This document shows positions 32,259-39,170 of a stretch of DNA of 64,000 nucleotides, piece by piece. Location: positions 186,001 to 250,000 of the forward strand of contig JAPPAK010000007.1 in the NCBI GenBank assembly GCA_026705605.1, in the 5' to 3' direction. The notes under the pieces were generated by a model. It was not told the DNA's origin, searched no databases, and saw nothing but the letters and a program-made list of their open reading frames with translations. The translations under genes and the position numbers were made by a program. Numbering within the stretch: the stretch's first letter is position 1; each line of letters begins with the position of its first letter. Origin of the DNA: Chloroflexota bacterium. GTDB lineage: Bacteria; Chloroflexota; Dehalococcoidia; Tepidiformales; Tepidiformaceae.

Positions 32259-33008
32259 ATGACCCAGACGATGATGACCGAATCAGGCGAGCGCCACTTC
32301 CGCTACCTGATGCCGGTCGCGGTCATGTTCGCAGGGGCGTTGATCGTCTCGAACATCATCGCCATCAAGATCGTCGACATCTCGGGGCTTGTGGGCGGCG
32401 CCTTCGACTATTTCCAGCCCGCCGCAATCATCATCTTCCCGATCTCCTACATCGTTGGGGACATCCTCACCGAGGTCTACGGGTACTCGGTGGCGCGGCG
32501 CGTCATCTGGTCCGGGTTCTTTGCGAACGCGCTGGCGGTGCTCGCGATATTCGTCGCCCAGGAGATTCCGTCGGCGCCGTTCTGGGCGGACCAGGAGGCT
32601 TACGAGACGATCCTGGGGCAGACGTGGCGGATCGTGGGCGGCAGCTTCCTCGCGTTCCTCGTGGGCGAATTCGCGAACTCGTACGTGCTGGCGCGCCTGA
32701 AGCGGGTGACGCAGGGGCGGTTCCTGTGGACGCGAACGATCGGCTCCACGATCGTCGGACAGGGGATCGACTCGGCGGTCTTCCTCACGATCGCCTTCTT
32801 CGGGACGGCCACTATTCCCAACGGCGAAGCGCTCTGGGCGTTCGTCTGGCGGGCGTGGCTGATGAAGACCCTTTACGAGGTGGTGGCGACGCCGCTCACG
32901 TATCTCGTCGTCAACACCATGAAGCGGCTCGAAGGCGTGGACGTGTACGACACAGACACGGACTTCAGCCCGATCCCGGTTCCATCAGCGCTTCGCTTCG
33001 GGCGGTAG
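32259..33008 (+). CDS. yhhQ: Queuosine precursor transporter (YhhQ/VUT family)
   Basis: 249 residues with about six membrane segments (LMPVAVMFAGALIVSNIIAI, YFQPAAIIIFPISYIVGDIL, FFANALAVLAIFVA and others). The family signature is FPISYIVGDILTEVYGY, plus LARLKRVTQGRFLWTRTIGSTIVGQGIDSAVF. Family members import 7-deazaguanine precursors of queuosine. The next gene is queF, which fits salvage of preQ0. A leaderless-type start. Confidence 0.93.
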   Translation: MTQTMMTESGERHFRYLMPVAVMFAGALIVSNIIAIKIVDISGLVGGAFDYFQPAAIIIFPISYIVGDILTEVYGYSVARRVIWSGFFANALAVLAIFVAQEIPSAPFWADQEAYETILGQTWRIVGGSFLAFLVGEFANSYVLARLKRVTQGRFLWTRTIGSTIVGQGIDSAVFLTIAFFGTATIPNGEALWAFVWRAWLMKTLYEVVATPLTYLVVNTMKRLEGVDVYDTDTDFSPIPVPSALRFGR

Positions 33009-33053
33009 CCGGGGTGCTTGCGCGCTCGCGGCCCGAGCCGCACGCTGACCGGG

Positions 33054-33419
33054 ATGGGCGCCAACGAATTCGCCACCGACGGCACGATTGATTCGTTCGA
33101 GAACCAGCACCCCGGGCGCGACTACGAAATCCGCTTCGATGCGCCGGAGTTCACGAGCGTCTGCCCGATGACGGGCCAGCCGGACTTCGGGACGATCACG
33201 CTGGTTTACGTTCCCGAAGCGCGATGCATCGAGCTACGCAGCTTCAAGTTCTACCTGCAGTCGTTTCGCGAGCGGGGCATCTTCTATGAGGACGTGGTGA
33301 ACGTGATCCTCGACGACGTCGTCGCCGCGATCGCCCCGCGAAGGGCGACGGTGACCGGCGACTTTCACGCACGCGGGGGCATCACCGCGCGGGTGACCGC
33401 CACGCACCCGCAGGCGTAG
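33054..33419 (+). CDS. queF: NADPH-dependent 7-cyano-7-deazaguanine (preQ0) reductase QueF
   Basis: 121 residues, unimodular QueF, reducing preQ0 to preQ1 with four NADPH-derived electrons. The nucleophile is Cys37 in EFTSVCPMTGQPDFGTI (acid Asp44), and the substrate-binding strand reads CIELRSFKFYLQSFR. The ATG at 33054 is chosen because family similarity (FENQHPGRDYEIRF) begins just after it. It lies 45 bp after the transporter. No queC/D/E genes here; together with yhhQ this suggests import of preQ0. Confidence 0.95.
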   Translation: MGANEFATDGTIDSFENQHPGRDYEIRFDAPEFTSVCPMTGQPDFGTITLVYVPEARCIELRSFKFYLQSFRERGIFYEDVVNVILDDVVAAIAPRRATVTGDFHARGGITARVTATHPQA

Positions 33420-33484
33420 CATCTGGCGCGCTCATGGCGGTGAAAGGAAATCCCGGCGGCTTTCCCCAGCGAAAGTTGAAGGAC

Positions 33485-34210
33485 ATGCCCACCGTTACGC
33501 CCGGCCAGATGCGCGAAATCCAGCGCGCCGCCCAGGAAGTGTTCCACTTCGACATCCTGCAGGCGGTCGAGAACGCCGGCCTGGCGACGGCGCAACTCGT
33601 GCTGGCGATGCTGGGCGGGAGCGCGAAGGGTCAGCGGGTGGTGGTGCTGGCCGGGGGTGGGCACGTGGGGGCGGCGGGACTGTCGGCGGTACGGCACCTC
33701 GACAACTGGGGCGTGCAGGCGGAACCGCTGCTCGGTGAGGTTGAGAGTCAGATGAGCTTCGTGACGCGCCGGCACCTGCACATCCTGGCGGAGTCGGGCA
33801 TCGCGGAGCCGCACGATAGCGATACGAGCGAGCACACCGCCGAGGACCACCTGCAGCGCGCTGATCTTGTCGTGGATGCGCTGGTGGGCTACGGCCTTGA
33901 GGGTGCGCCGACGGGGCTAGCCGCGGCCGTCACGCAGATCGCGGCGGCGGCGCGCCGGCCTATCCTGGCGCTGGATATCCCGACCGGCGTGAATGCGGAG
34001 ACGGGGGTTGTGAGCAGTCCGGCGGTGACCGCGGCCACAACGCTGGTGTTCGACCTTCCGAAGACCGGGCAGGTGCTGCCGGTCTGCCAGAAGAACGTGG
34101 GTGAACTGTACGCCGCGGACCTCGGCGTGCCGCGCGCCGCCTACGAACGGCTCGGAATCAGCACGCGAGGGGTCTTCGCCGAGGGCCACATCGTGCGGCT
34201 GCGGCGGTAA
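33485..34210 (+). CDS. nnrE: NAD(P)HX epimerase-like protein (YjeF N-terminal domain)
   Basis: 241 residues from the ATG at 33485. The YjeF_N fold is recognised from PGQMREIQRAAQEVF, AVENAGLATAQLV, DLVVDALVGYGLEGAPTG and ILALDIPTGVNAETG, as in NnrE, which epimerises damaged hydrated NAD(P)H. The usual nucleotide loop GNNGGDGL is changed to GGGHVGAAGL, losing both Asn and the Asp, so activity may differ. The C-terminal dehydratase domain (NnrD) is missing. An ATG at 33434 is in frame, but the 17 extra codons have atypical A/T-rich third positions; a TAGCAT box lies at 33417-33422. Confidence 0.82.
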   Translation: MPTVTPGQMREIQRAAQEVFHFDILQAVENAGLATAQLVLAMLGGSAKGQRVVVLAGGGHVGAAGLSAVRHLDNWGVQAEPLLGEVESQMSFVTRRHLHILAESGIAEPHDSDTSEHTAEDHLQRADLVVDALVGYGLEGAPTGLAAAVTQIAAAARRPILALDIPTGVNAETGVVSSPAVTAATTLVFDLPKTGQVLPVCQKNVGELYAADLGVPRAAYERLGISTRGVFAEGHIVRLRR

Positions 34211-34213
34211 CGG

Positions 34214-34780
34214 CTAGAACCTGCGCGAATCCCAGAGCACGTCGCCGTGGCCACTGAGCTGGTTCTGGAGGCGGGAGGCGACGAAGAGCAGGTCGCTGAG
34301 GCGGTTGAGGTAGGGAGACACGAACTCGCCCACCTGTTCCTCGCGGCTGAGGGCGAAGGTGAGGCGCTCGGCGCGGCGGCAGATCGTACGCGCGAGGTGG
34401 AGGTGGGCGGCGGTAGGGTTCCCGCCGGGAAGGACGAAGCTAGTGAGGGGCTCCAAGTCGTCGTTCCAGTCATCGATCCATGACTCGAGCTGGTCGACGT
34501 GGCGACTCTCGACGTGGGGGCCGGTGGGTTCTTCGCCGGCTTCGCGGGGGGTCGCCAGCTCGGCGCCGAGGTTGAAGAGCACCTGCTGGATGACGCCGAA
34601 GGGCTCGGCGAGCGGAGCCTCGAGTCCCGCGGCGACGGCGATGCCGATGGCGCTGTTGAGCTCGTCCACGGTGCCGTACGCCTCGATACGGAGGCTCTCC
34701 TTGGGGACGCGCTGGCCACCGGCAAGGGCGGTGGTGCCGTCGTCTCCGGCGCGGGTGTAGACGCGGTTGATGCGAACCAT
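34214..34780 (-). CDS. pduO: Cob(I)alamin adenosyltransferase, PduO type
   Basis: 188 residues. The ATP-binding N-terminus is RINRVYTRAGDDGTTALAGG; then YGTVDELNSAIGIA, QQVLFNLGAELATP, FVLPGGNPTAAHLHLARTICRRAER and YLNRLSDLLFVASR. The enzyme transfers the adenosyl group of ATP to cob(I)alamin to make coenzyme B12. This fits the presence of propionyl/ethylmalonyl-CoA chemistry, which needs B12-dependent mutases. Convergent with nnrE (3 bp between stops). Confidence 0.95.
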   Translation of the reverse strand: MVRINRVYTRAGDDGTTALAGGQRVPKESLRIEAYGTVDELNSAIGIAVAAGLEAPLAEPFGVIQQVLFNLGAELATPREAGEEPTGPHVESRHVDQLESWIDDWNDDLEPLTSFVLPGGNPTAAHLHLARTICRRAERLTFALSREEQVGEFVSPYLNRLSDLLFVASRLQNQLSGHGDVLWDSRRF

Positions 34781-34923
34781 GGGTCAAGCATGCCGGAGGG
34801 CGTGGCCGCGGGCCAGCCGTCCCCCTGGTCGCCGACGAGTGCGGACGCGGAGAATGCGGGCAGGCCGCCCGGCAGGTGGCCCGCCGCTCGGCCTGTGTGA
34901 GGGGGAGTTCCCCTCAGCGCGGG

Positions 34924-34952
34924 TTGACCTAGCGGGCAAGCCTCTCCACCAT
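34924..34952 (+). promoter_or_regulatory. Predicted leaderless promoter with -35 and -10 boxes
   Basis: TTGACC (34924-34929), 17 bp, CACCAT (34947-34952), then 6 nt to the ATG of the FmdB-type gene. This is the clearest case in the window of both boxes at canonical spacing with the start codon where transcription should begin. Confidence 0.6.
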
Positions 34953-34958
34953 CGCGGC

Positions 34959-35264
34959 ATGGCTCTTTACGAATACCAGTGTGCCGAGTGCGGCGAGCGC
35001 TTCGAAAAGCGCATGCCGATGGGCGACGCCCTGCAGCTCGCGCCGTGCCCGGCGTGCGGCGCGCAGGCAAGGAAGGTCATCGGGAATTTCGCGGTCGTGG
35101 GGCGAGCGGAGGCCGGGGTGGGCGACGGCCCGGCGCCCTGGGAGGACGGCGGTGACGGGGAAGGCGAGGGCGATGCCGAGGCCAGGGGCGCGGATGACCT
35201 CACACACCACGGCCACAGCCACGGCCCCGGTGGGCACTCGCACGGGCACCCCCATCCCCACTAG
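34959..35264 (+). CDS. FmdB-type zinc-ribbon protein with His-rich tail
   Basis: 101 residues. An N-terminal zinc ribbon of the FmdB/CxxC-CxxC regulatory family (MALYEYQCAECGERFEKRM, LAPCPACGAQARKVIG) is followed by an acidic Gly-rich stretch and a His-rich end (HHGHSHGPGGHSHGHPHPH). The His tail suggests extra metal binding. The role of the family is uncertain (suspected regulator or chaperone). Confidence 0.82.
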   Translation: MALYEYQCAECGERFEKRMPMGDALQLAPCPACGAQARKVIGNFAVVGRAEAGVGDGPAPWEDGGDGEGEGDAEARGADDLTHHGHSHGPGGHSHGHPHPH

Positions 35265-35305
35265 GGCAGCCGGAAGACGGTGCTTGTAAGTCCTGGAACA
35301 ATGGT

Positions 35306-35321
35306 ATATGGTTGTCCATAT
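35306..35321 (+). promoter_or_regulatory. Perfect palindrome overlapping the VapB start, probable autoregulatory operator
   Basis: ATATGG-TTGT-CCATAT, a 6 bp inverted repeat with a 4 bp spacer. It overlaps both a possible -10 box (TATATG, 35305-35310) and the ATG at 35320. RHH-type antitoxins bind such palindromes to repress their own operon. It also stands out as an A/T-rich spot in GC-rich DNA. Confidence 0.6.
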
Positions 35322-35700
35322 GAAGAAGACGACCATCAACATTGAGGATGCCATCATGGAACGGCTGAAGGAAGAAGCCGCTCGCCGCAAGACGACCATG
35401 ACTGCGCTCATCGAGGCCGGGATCCGGCGAATACTCGCGGAAGGCGAGACGCCCGCGCTGGTAGGCGGCGAGCTACCGCCGCTGCCCATCTACGACATGG
35501 GCGAACCCCTTGTGGACGTGGCCGATCGTGACGCCCTCTATGAAGTGCTCGACCGGGAACGGGATGAGCGTCTCTATGGGGCTGGGGAGAACAGTGCCGG
35601 GAGCAGCGGTCTCCGCACCCTGGAAGCGAGGACCGCAGCCGAGGATGTGGCGCCCTACGATGCAGATGGAGAGGCGCGCGAGCGGACGGGCCACGACTAG
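35320..35700 (+). CDS. vapB: VapB-type antitoxin (ribbon-helix-helix) with long C-terminal extension
   Basis: 126 residues. The N-terminus MKKTTINIEDAIMERLKEEAARRKTTMTALIEAGIRRIL is a ribbon-helix-helix DNA-binding domain. The middle (LPPLPIYDMGEPLVDVADRDALYEVLDRE) is the usual toxin-neutralising region. A further ~40 residues follow (to TGHD), which is long for VapB (usually 70-90). The ATG at 35320 is preferred to one at 35308 because the RHH begins there and the operator ends there. Followed directly by vapC. Confidence 0.85.
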   Translation: MKKTTINIEDAIMERLKEEAARRKTTMTALIEAGIRRILAEGETPALVGGELPPLPIYDMGEPLVDVADRDALYEVLDRERDERLYGAGENSAGSSGLRTLEARTAAEDVAPYDADGEARERTGHD

Positions 35701-36135
35701 GTGCTGGCGGTCGACACCAATGTGCTGCTGTATGCCGCGAACGCCCGCTCTGAACACCGGGACGTTTGCCGGGAGAAGCTCGAGGGGTGGCGTCTCGACG
35801 CCACCCCCACGTTCCTGACCTGGAGCGTGGTCTACGAGTTTCTACGGGCGAGTACTCATCCCAGTACGTTCCCCTCGCCGCTGCGAGCCGGCGAAGCCTG
35901 GGGCTTCATTCGTGGTCTTCTGGAGTCGCCCGGGTTCGAAGTATTGACTGCGACGAGGCGGCACCCCGCCGTACTCGCCCAGACGCTCGCCGAAGTGCCT
36001 GATGTACAGGGAAACTTCGCCCACGATGTCCACATCGCGACGGTGCTCCGAGAACACGGCGTCAGCCAGATCTGCACGAACGACCGGGACTTCCACCGGT
36101 TCCCGTTCCTGACCGTGATCGACCCGCTGGAGTGA
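35701..36135 (+). CDS. vapC: VapC-type PIN-domain ribonuclease toxin
   Basis: 144 residues, PIN domain. Acidic catalytic residues: Asp5 (AVDTNVLLYA), Glu46 (VVYEF), Asp109 (NFAHDVHIATVLREHGV) and Asp128/Asp130 (ICTNDRDFHRF). PIN toxins cleave tRNA or rRNA when the antitoxin is degraded. The GTG directly abuts the antitoxin TAG, so translation is coupled. A strong terminator follows. Complete and apparently intact. Confidence 0.93.
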   Translation: MLAVDTNVLLYAANARSEHRDVCREKLEGWRLDATPTFLTWSVVYEFLRASTHPSTFPSPLRAGEAWGFIRGLLESPGFEVLTATRRHPAVLAQTLAEVPDVQGNFAHDVHIATVLREHGVSQICTNDRDFHRFPFLTVIDPLE

Positions 36136-36141
36136 CGCGAA

Positions 36142-36167
36142 GAGGCCCCGCCGATTGGCGGGGCCTC
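36142..36167. terminator. Bidirectional terminator hairpin between vapC and an acyl-CoA dehydrogenase
   Basis: GAGGCCCCGCC-GATT-GGCGGGGCCTC, an 11 bp perfect stem with a 4 nt loop, placed between two convergent genes. A short T-rich stretch (CTGTTTG) follows on the plus strand. Confidence 0.8.
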
Positions 36168-36192
36168 GCGCCTGTTTGCCAGAGCCGTCGGG

Positions 36193-37302
36193 CTAGATCT
36201 CCAGCATGGCCGCGACCTGCTCGCGGTGGAAGTCGGCGTCGCCCCAGAAGAGCTCGGCACGCTTCTGGCGGCGGAAGTAGAGCTGGATGATGTAGTCCTT
36301 GGTGAACCCGATACCGCCGTGAATCTGCTGGCCGTGGGCGACCACGCGCCGGCTGGCCTCGCTGCACCACGCCTTCGCCATGGAGGTGTCCATGTTTTGC
36401 GAAGGCTCGTTCTCGCTGGTGGCCCAGGCGGCCTTGTAGGTGATGAAGCGCATGCCGTCGACGTCGGTGACCATGTCGGCGGCCTTGTGCTGGATCGCCT
36501 GGAAGGAGCCGATGGGGCGCCCGAACTGGACGCGCTCCTTGGCGTAGTTGACCGCGATCTCGAAGTCCTTCTGGGCAAGGCCGACGAGGTAGGCGTTCTC
36601 AAGGTTCACGGCGATGTTGCGGCCGCGCATGCTCGTCTCGCTATCGACGGGCATGACGTCCTCGGCGCTCACGCTGACGTTGTTCAGGACGACCTCGGCC
36701 TGCTTGTCGCTGGCGATGGTCTTGAGGAGGTTGACCTCCACGCCGGCCTGGTCGCGGGCGATGATGAAGTTCGCGAGCCTGCCGTCGGGCGTGTTGGCGA
36801 TGACGTGCAGGTAGTCGGCTACGTTCGCGTCCGGGACGAACAGCTTGGTGCCGTTGAGCACGTAGCCGTCGCCATCGGCGGTGGCGGTGAGGGCGTAGCC
36901 GCCGCGATCCCAGCGGCCCGTCTCCTCGGTGACGGCATAGGTGTGGATGGCGGTGCCGCTGGCGATGCCGGGCAGGTACTTGGCCTTCTGCGCGTCGCTT
37001 CCGGCAACGACGAGCCAGGCGGCGCAGGTGGCGTTGGGGATGAAGGGACCGGGGACGAGGGCGCGGCCGAACTCCTCGACGAGGACGCAGAGGTCCAGGT
37101 AGGAGAAGCCGGAGCCGCCGTGCTCCTCGGGGATCATGAGACCCTGCCAGCCGAGCTCGGCCATCTTCTTCCAGAGGTCGGGACTGTAACCCGCCTCATC
37201 TTCTTCCATGGCCCGCACGTGCTCTTCGGGGCACTCGTTCTCGAGGAAGTCGCGCGCCGACTCGCGTATCAGGGTCTGCTCTTCGCTGAGGCTCAGATCC
37301 AT
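36193..37302 (-). CDS. Acyl-CoA dehydrogenase family protein
   Basis: 369 residues. LSEEQTLIRESARDFLENECPEEHVRAMEEDE at the N-terminus, MIPEEHGGSGFSYLDLCVLVEEFGRALVPGPF, GTKLFVPDANVADYLHVIA, VGLAQKDFEIAVNYAKERVQFGRPIGSFQAIQHKAADM and QQIHGGIGFTKDYIIQLYFRRQKRAELFWGD. This pattern is that of the smaller subunit-type dehydrogenases (FadE/caiA-like, steroid or cyclic substrates) that often pair with a second subunit. No partner is adjacent. Confidence 0.92.
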   Translation of the reverse strand: MDLSLSEEQTLIRESARDFLENECPEEHVRAMEEDEAGYSPDLWKKMAELGWQGLMIPEEHGGSGFSYLDLCVLVEEFGRALVPGPFIPNATCAAWLVVAGSDAQKAKYLPGIASGTAIHTYAVTEETGRWDRGGYALTATADGDGYVLNGTKLFVPDANVADYLHVIANTPDGRLANFIIARDQAGVEVNLLKTIASDKQAEVVLNNVSVSAEDVMPVDSETSMRGRNIAVNLENAYLVGLAQKDFEIAVNYAKERVQFGRPIGSFQAIQHKAADMVTDVDGMRFITYKAAWATSENEPSQNMDTSMAKAWCSEASRRVVAHGQQIHGGIGFTKDYIIQLYFRRQKRAELFWGDADFHREQVAAMLEI

Positions 37303-37402
37303 CGTTGTCCGTCCTTCACCAGGGTCGCGAAAACAGGCGCACGTAAAGGCGCCCCCTTCGCGGGGGTTAGCCGCGCGAGTCTAGCACGCGCCTTCGTGAG
37401 CG

Positions 37403-37759
37403 TCAGGCGAGCTCCACCCAGGAGTCGAAATAGCGTTCCTGGAAGTCGACGGCGGCGAGTATTGCGGGGGCGTCCCAGGCGCCTGTGTCGTCGAGGACGG
37501 CCACGAGCTTGTCCTCAACGTCGTCGCGGCGCCGGACGATGGCGATGACCGTTGCCTCGCAACTGTCGAGGGGCTCGTCGGCGTCGAGCACGTAGACGTC
37601 GATGGGGTGGCCGTCGGGGGCGAGTGTTCCTGGGACGAAGCCGTAGTTGATGGGGTAGACCATGTCATCCTCCCTCGGGTGGATGCTGCCGAGAGGGCGG
37701 TCGATCTCGACGGTTACGCGCCGGCCGAGCCAGTCGGCGAGGATGAGGTTGGGGTCCAT
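37403..37759 (-). CDS. Short family I inorganic pyrophosphatase
   Basis: 118 residues. VTVEIDRPLGSIHP, YPINYGFVPGTLAPDGHPIDVYVLDADEPL and AIVRRRDDVEDKLVAVLDD match the core of family I soluble pyrophosphatases: the metal-site aspartates in DGHPIDVYVLDAD and in RRRDDVEDK. It is shorter than the usual 170-180 residues, as in a known short subgroup. It lies 9 bp after the aminotransferase, same direction. Confidence 0.85.
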   Translation of the reverse strand: MDPNLILADWLGRRVTVEIDRPLGSIHPREDDMVYPINYGFVPGTLAPDGHPIDVYVLDADEPLDSCEATVIAIVRRRDDVEDKLVAVLDDTGAWDAPAILAAVDFQERYFDSWVELA

Positions 37760-37768
37760 GGGGAACTG

Positions 37769-38950
37769 CTAGCGGTTGCGCTGCACGAAGCGGCCGATGC
37801 GCTCGAGGGCGCGCTCGATCTGCTCGTAGCCGCTGGCGTAGCAGGCGCGTACGAAGCCCTCGCCACAGGCGCCGAAGGCGGAGCCGGGGACGACGGCGAC
37901 CCGCTCCTCGGCGAGGAGGCGCTCGCTGAAGGTGGTGCTGTCCAGGCCCGTGGGGCGGATGTCGGGGAAGGCGTAGAAGGCGCCGCGGGGGCGGAAGGCG
38001 GGGAGGCCGACGGCGTGGAGGCCATCGACCATGAGGCGGCGGCGGCGGTCGTACTCGGCCAGCATCTCCTGGACGAAGCTCTCGCCCTGTCGGAGAGCGG
38101 CAAGGGCCGCGTACTGGGCGGCGGTGGGGGCCGACATCATGACGTACTGGTGGACCTTCATGGCGGCTTCGGCGAGCGGTGCGGGTGCGGCCAGCCAGCC
38201 GATGCGCCAGCCGGTCATGGCGTAGGTCTTGCTGAAGCCGCCGATGAGGATCGTGCGGTCGCGCATGCCCTGGATGGAGGAGAAGCAGGTGTGCTCGCCC
38301 TCGTAGGTGAGGCGGGCGTAGAGCTCGTCGCTGATGACGGCGAGGTCGTTGGCGGCGGCGACTTCGGCAACGGCTTCGAGGCTGGCGCGGTCCATGGTCG
38401 CGCCCGTGGGATTGGCGGGGTAGCCGAAGAGGAGGGCCTTCGTCTGCTCGGTCACGCGCTCGGAGACATCGCCGGCGAGGAGGCGGAACTCGTGCTCGGC
38501 GGTGGTGGGAACCGGCCGGAAGCGGCCTTTGGCCATGGTGACAGCGGGCTCGTAGGCGACGTAGCTGGGGTCGGGGCAGAGCACCTCGTCGCCGTCGTCC
38601 AGGAGTGACCGCAGGGCGATGTCGAAGGCCTCGCTGGAGCCGCTGGTGACTACGATCTCGGTGGCGGGGTCGTAGGAGACACCGTAGAGGGTCTCCAGTT
38701 CCTCGCTGAGGGCCTCGCGCAACTCCAACAGGCCATAGTTCGACGTGTAATGGGTCTCGCCCTTCTCGATGCTCTCGAGAGCGGCGCGGCGGATCGGCTC
38801 GGGCGTTACATAATCGGGTTCGCCGACGCCGAGGGAGATGACGTCGTCGATCGTGCTGAGCAGGTCGAAGAACTTGCGGATGCCGCTGGCGGGCACGGAG
38901 GCGAGGCTCCGCGAGATGAAGCGTTCGGCCCCGGGGGAATCGTTCTCCAC
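37769..38950 (-). CDS. Class I/II PLP-dependent aminotransferase
   Basis: 393 residues from the GTG at 38948-38950, which has GGAAGGAA upstream. Fold type I aminotransferase: SLGVGEPDYVTPEPIRRAALES, HYTSNYGLLELREALSEEL, LFGYPANPTGATMD, VISDELYARLTYEG and the PLP lysine in GGFSKTYAMTGWRIGW. Typical of aspartate or aromatic aminotransferases and of the LL-diaminopimelate/methionine-salvage group; amino-acid preference is not clear. A strong hairpin occupies its leader. Confidence 0.92.
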   Translation of the reverse strand: MENDSPGAERFISRSLASVPASGIRKFFDLLSTIDDVISLGVGEPDYVTPEPIRRAALESIEKGETHYTSNYGLLELREALSEELETLYGVSYDPATEIVVTSGSSEAFDIALRSLLDDGDEVLCPDPSYVAYEPAVTMAKGRFRPVPTTAEHEFRLLAGDVSERVTEQTKALLFGYPANPTGATMDRASLEAVAEVAAANDLAVISDELYARLTYEGEHTCFSSIQGMRDRTILIGGFSKTYAMTGWRIGWLAAPAPLAEAAMKVHQYVMMSAPTAAQYAALAALRQGESFVQEMLAEYDRRRRLMVDGLHAVGLPAFRPRGAFYAFPDIRPTGLDSTTFSERLLAEERVAVVPGSAFGACGEGFVRACYASGYEQIERALERIGRFVQRNR

Positions 38951-38993
38951 GGCCCCGTTCCTTCCGCCCCCCGCCGGTGGCGGATACGAAAGA

Positions 38994-39010
38994 GCCGCCC
39001 CGCGGGCGGC
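38994..39010 (-). promoter_or_regulatory. Hairpin followed by TCTTTC in the aminotransferase leader (attenuator-like)
   Basis: On the minus strand GCCGCCC-GCG-GGGCGGC is a 7 bp perfect stem followed by TCTTTC, then a second GC-rich region before the GTG. A TAGCAT box lies upstream at about 39042-39047. A hairpin plus T-rich tract inside the leader resembles an attenuator or transcription roadblock. The rest of the ~160 bp to gatA (39011-39170) holds nothing else I can identify. Confidence 0.35.
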
Positions 39011-39170
39011 TTCGTGTCCTGTGCGTCGTTGAACCGCTCGCATGCTACCTGCGCGCTTGCGCTGCCGCCGCAGCGGCAGTGGGGAGACACGTGGCAGTGA
39101 GCTGACGGTCCACGATTCGGACTCTGGGCATGGGGGCCATTACGGTCAAGGGTTGGGGAGGGGCCGCGGC

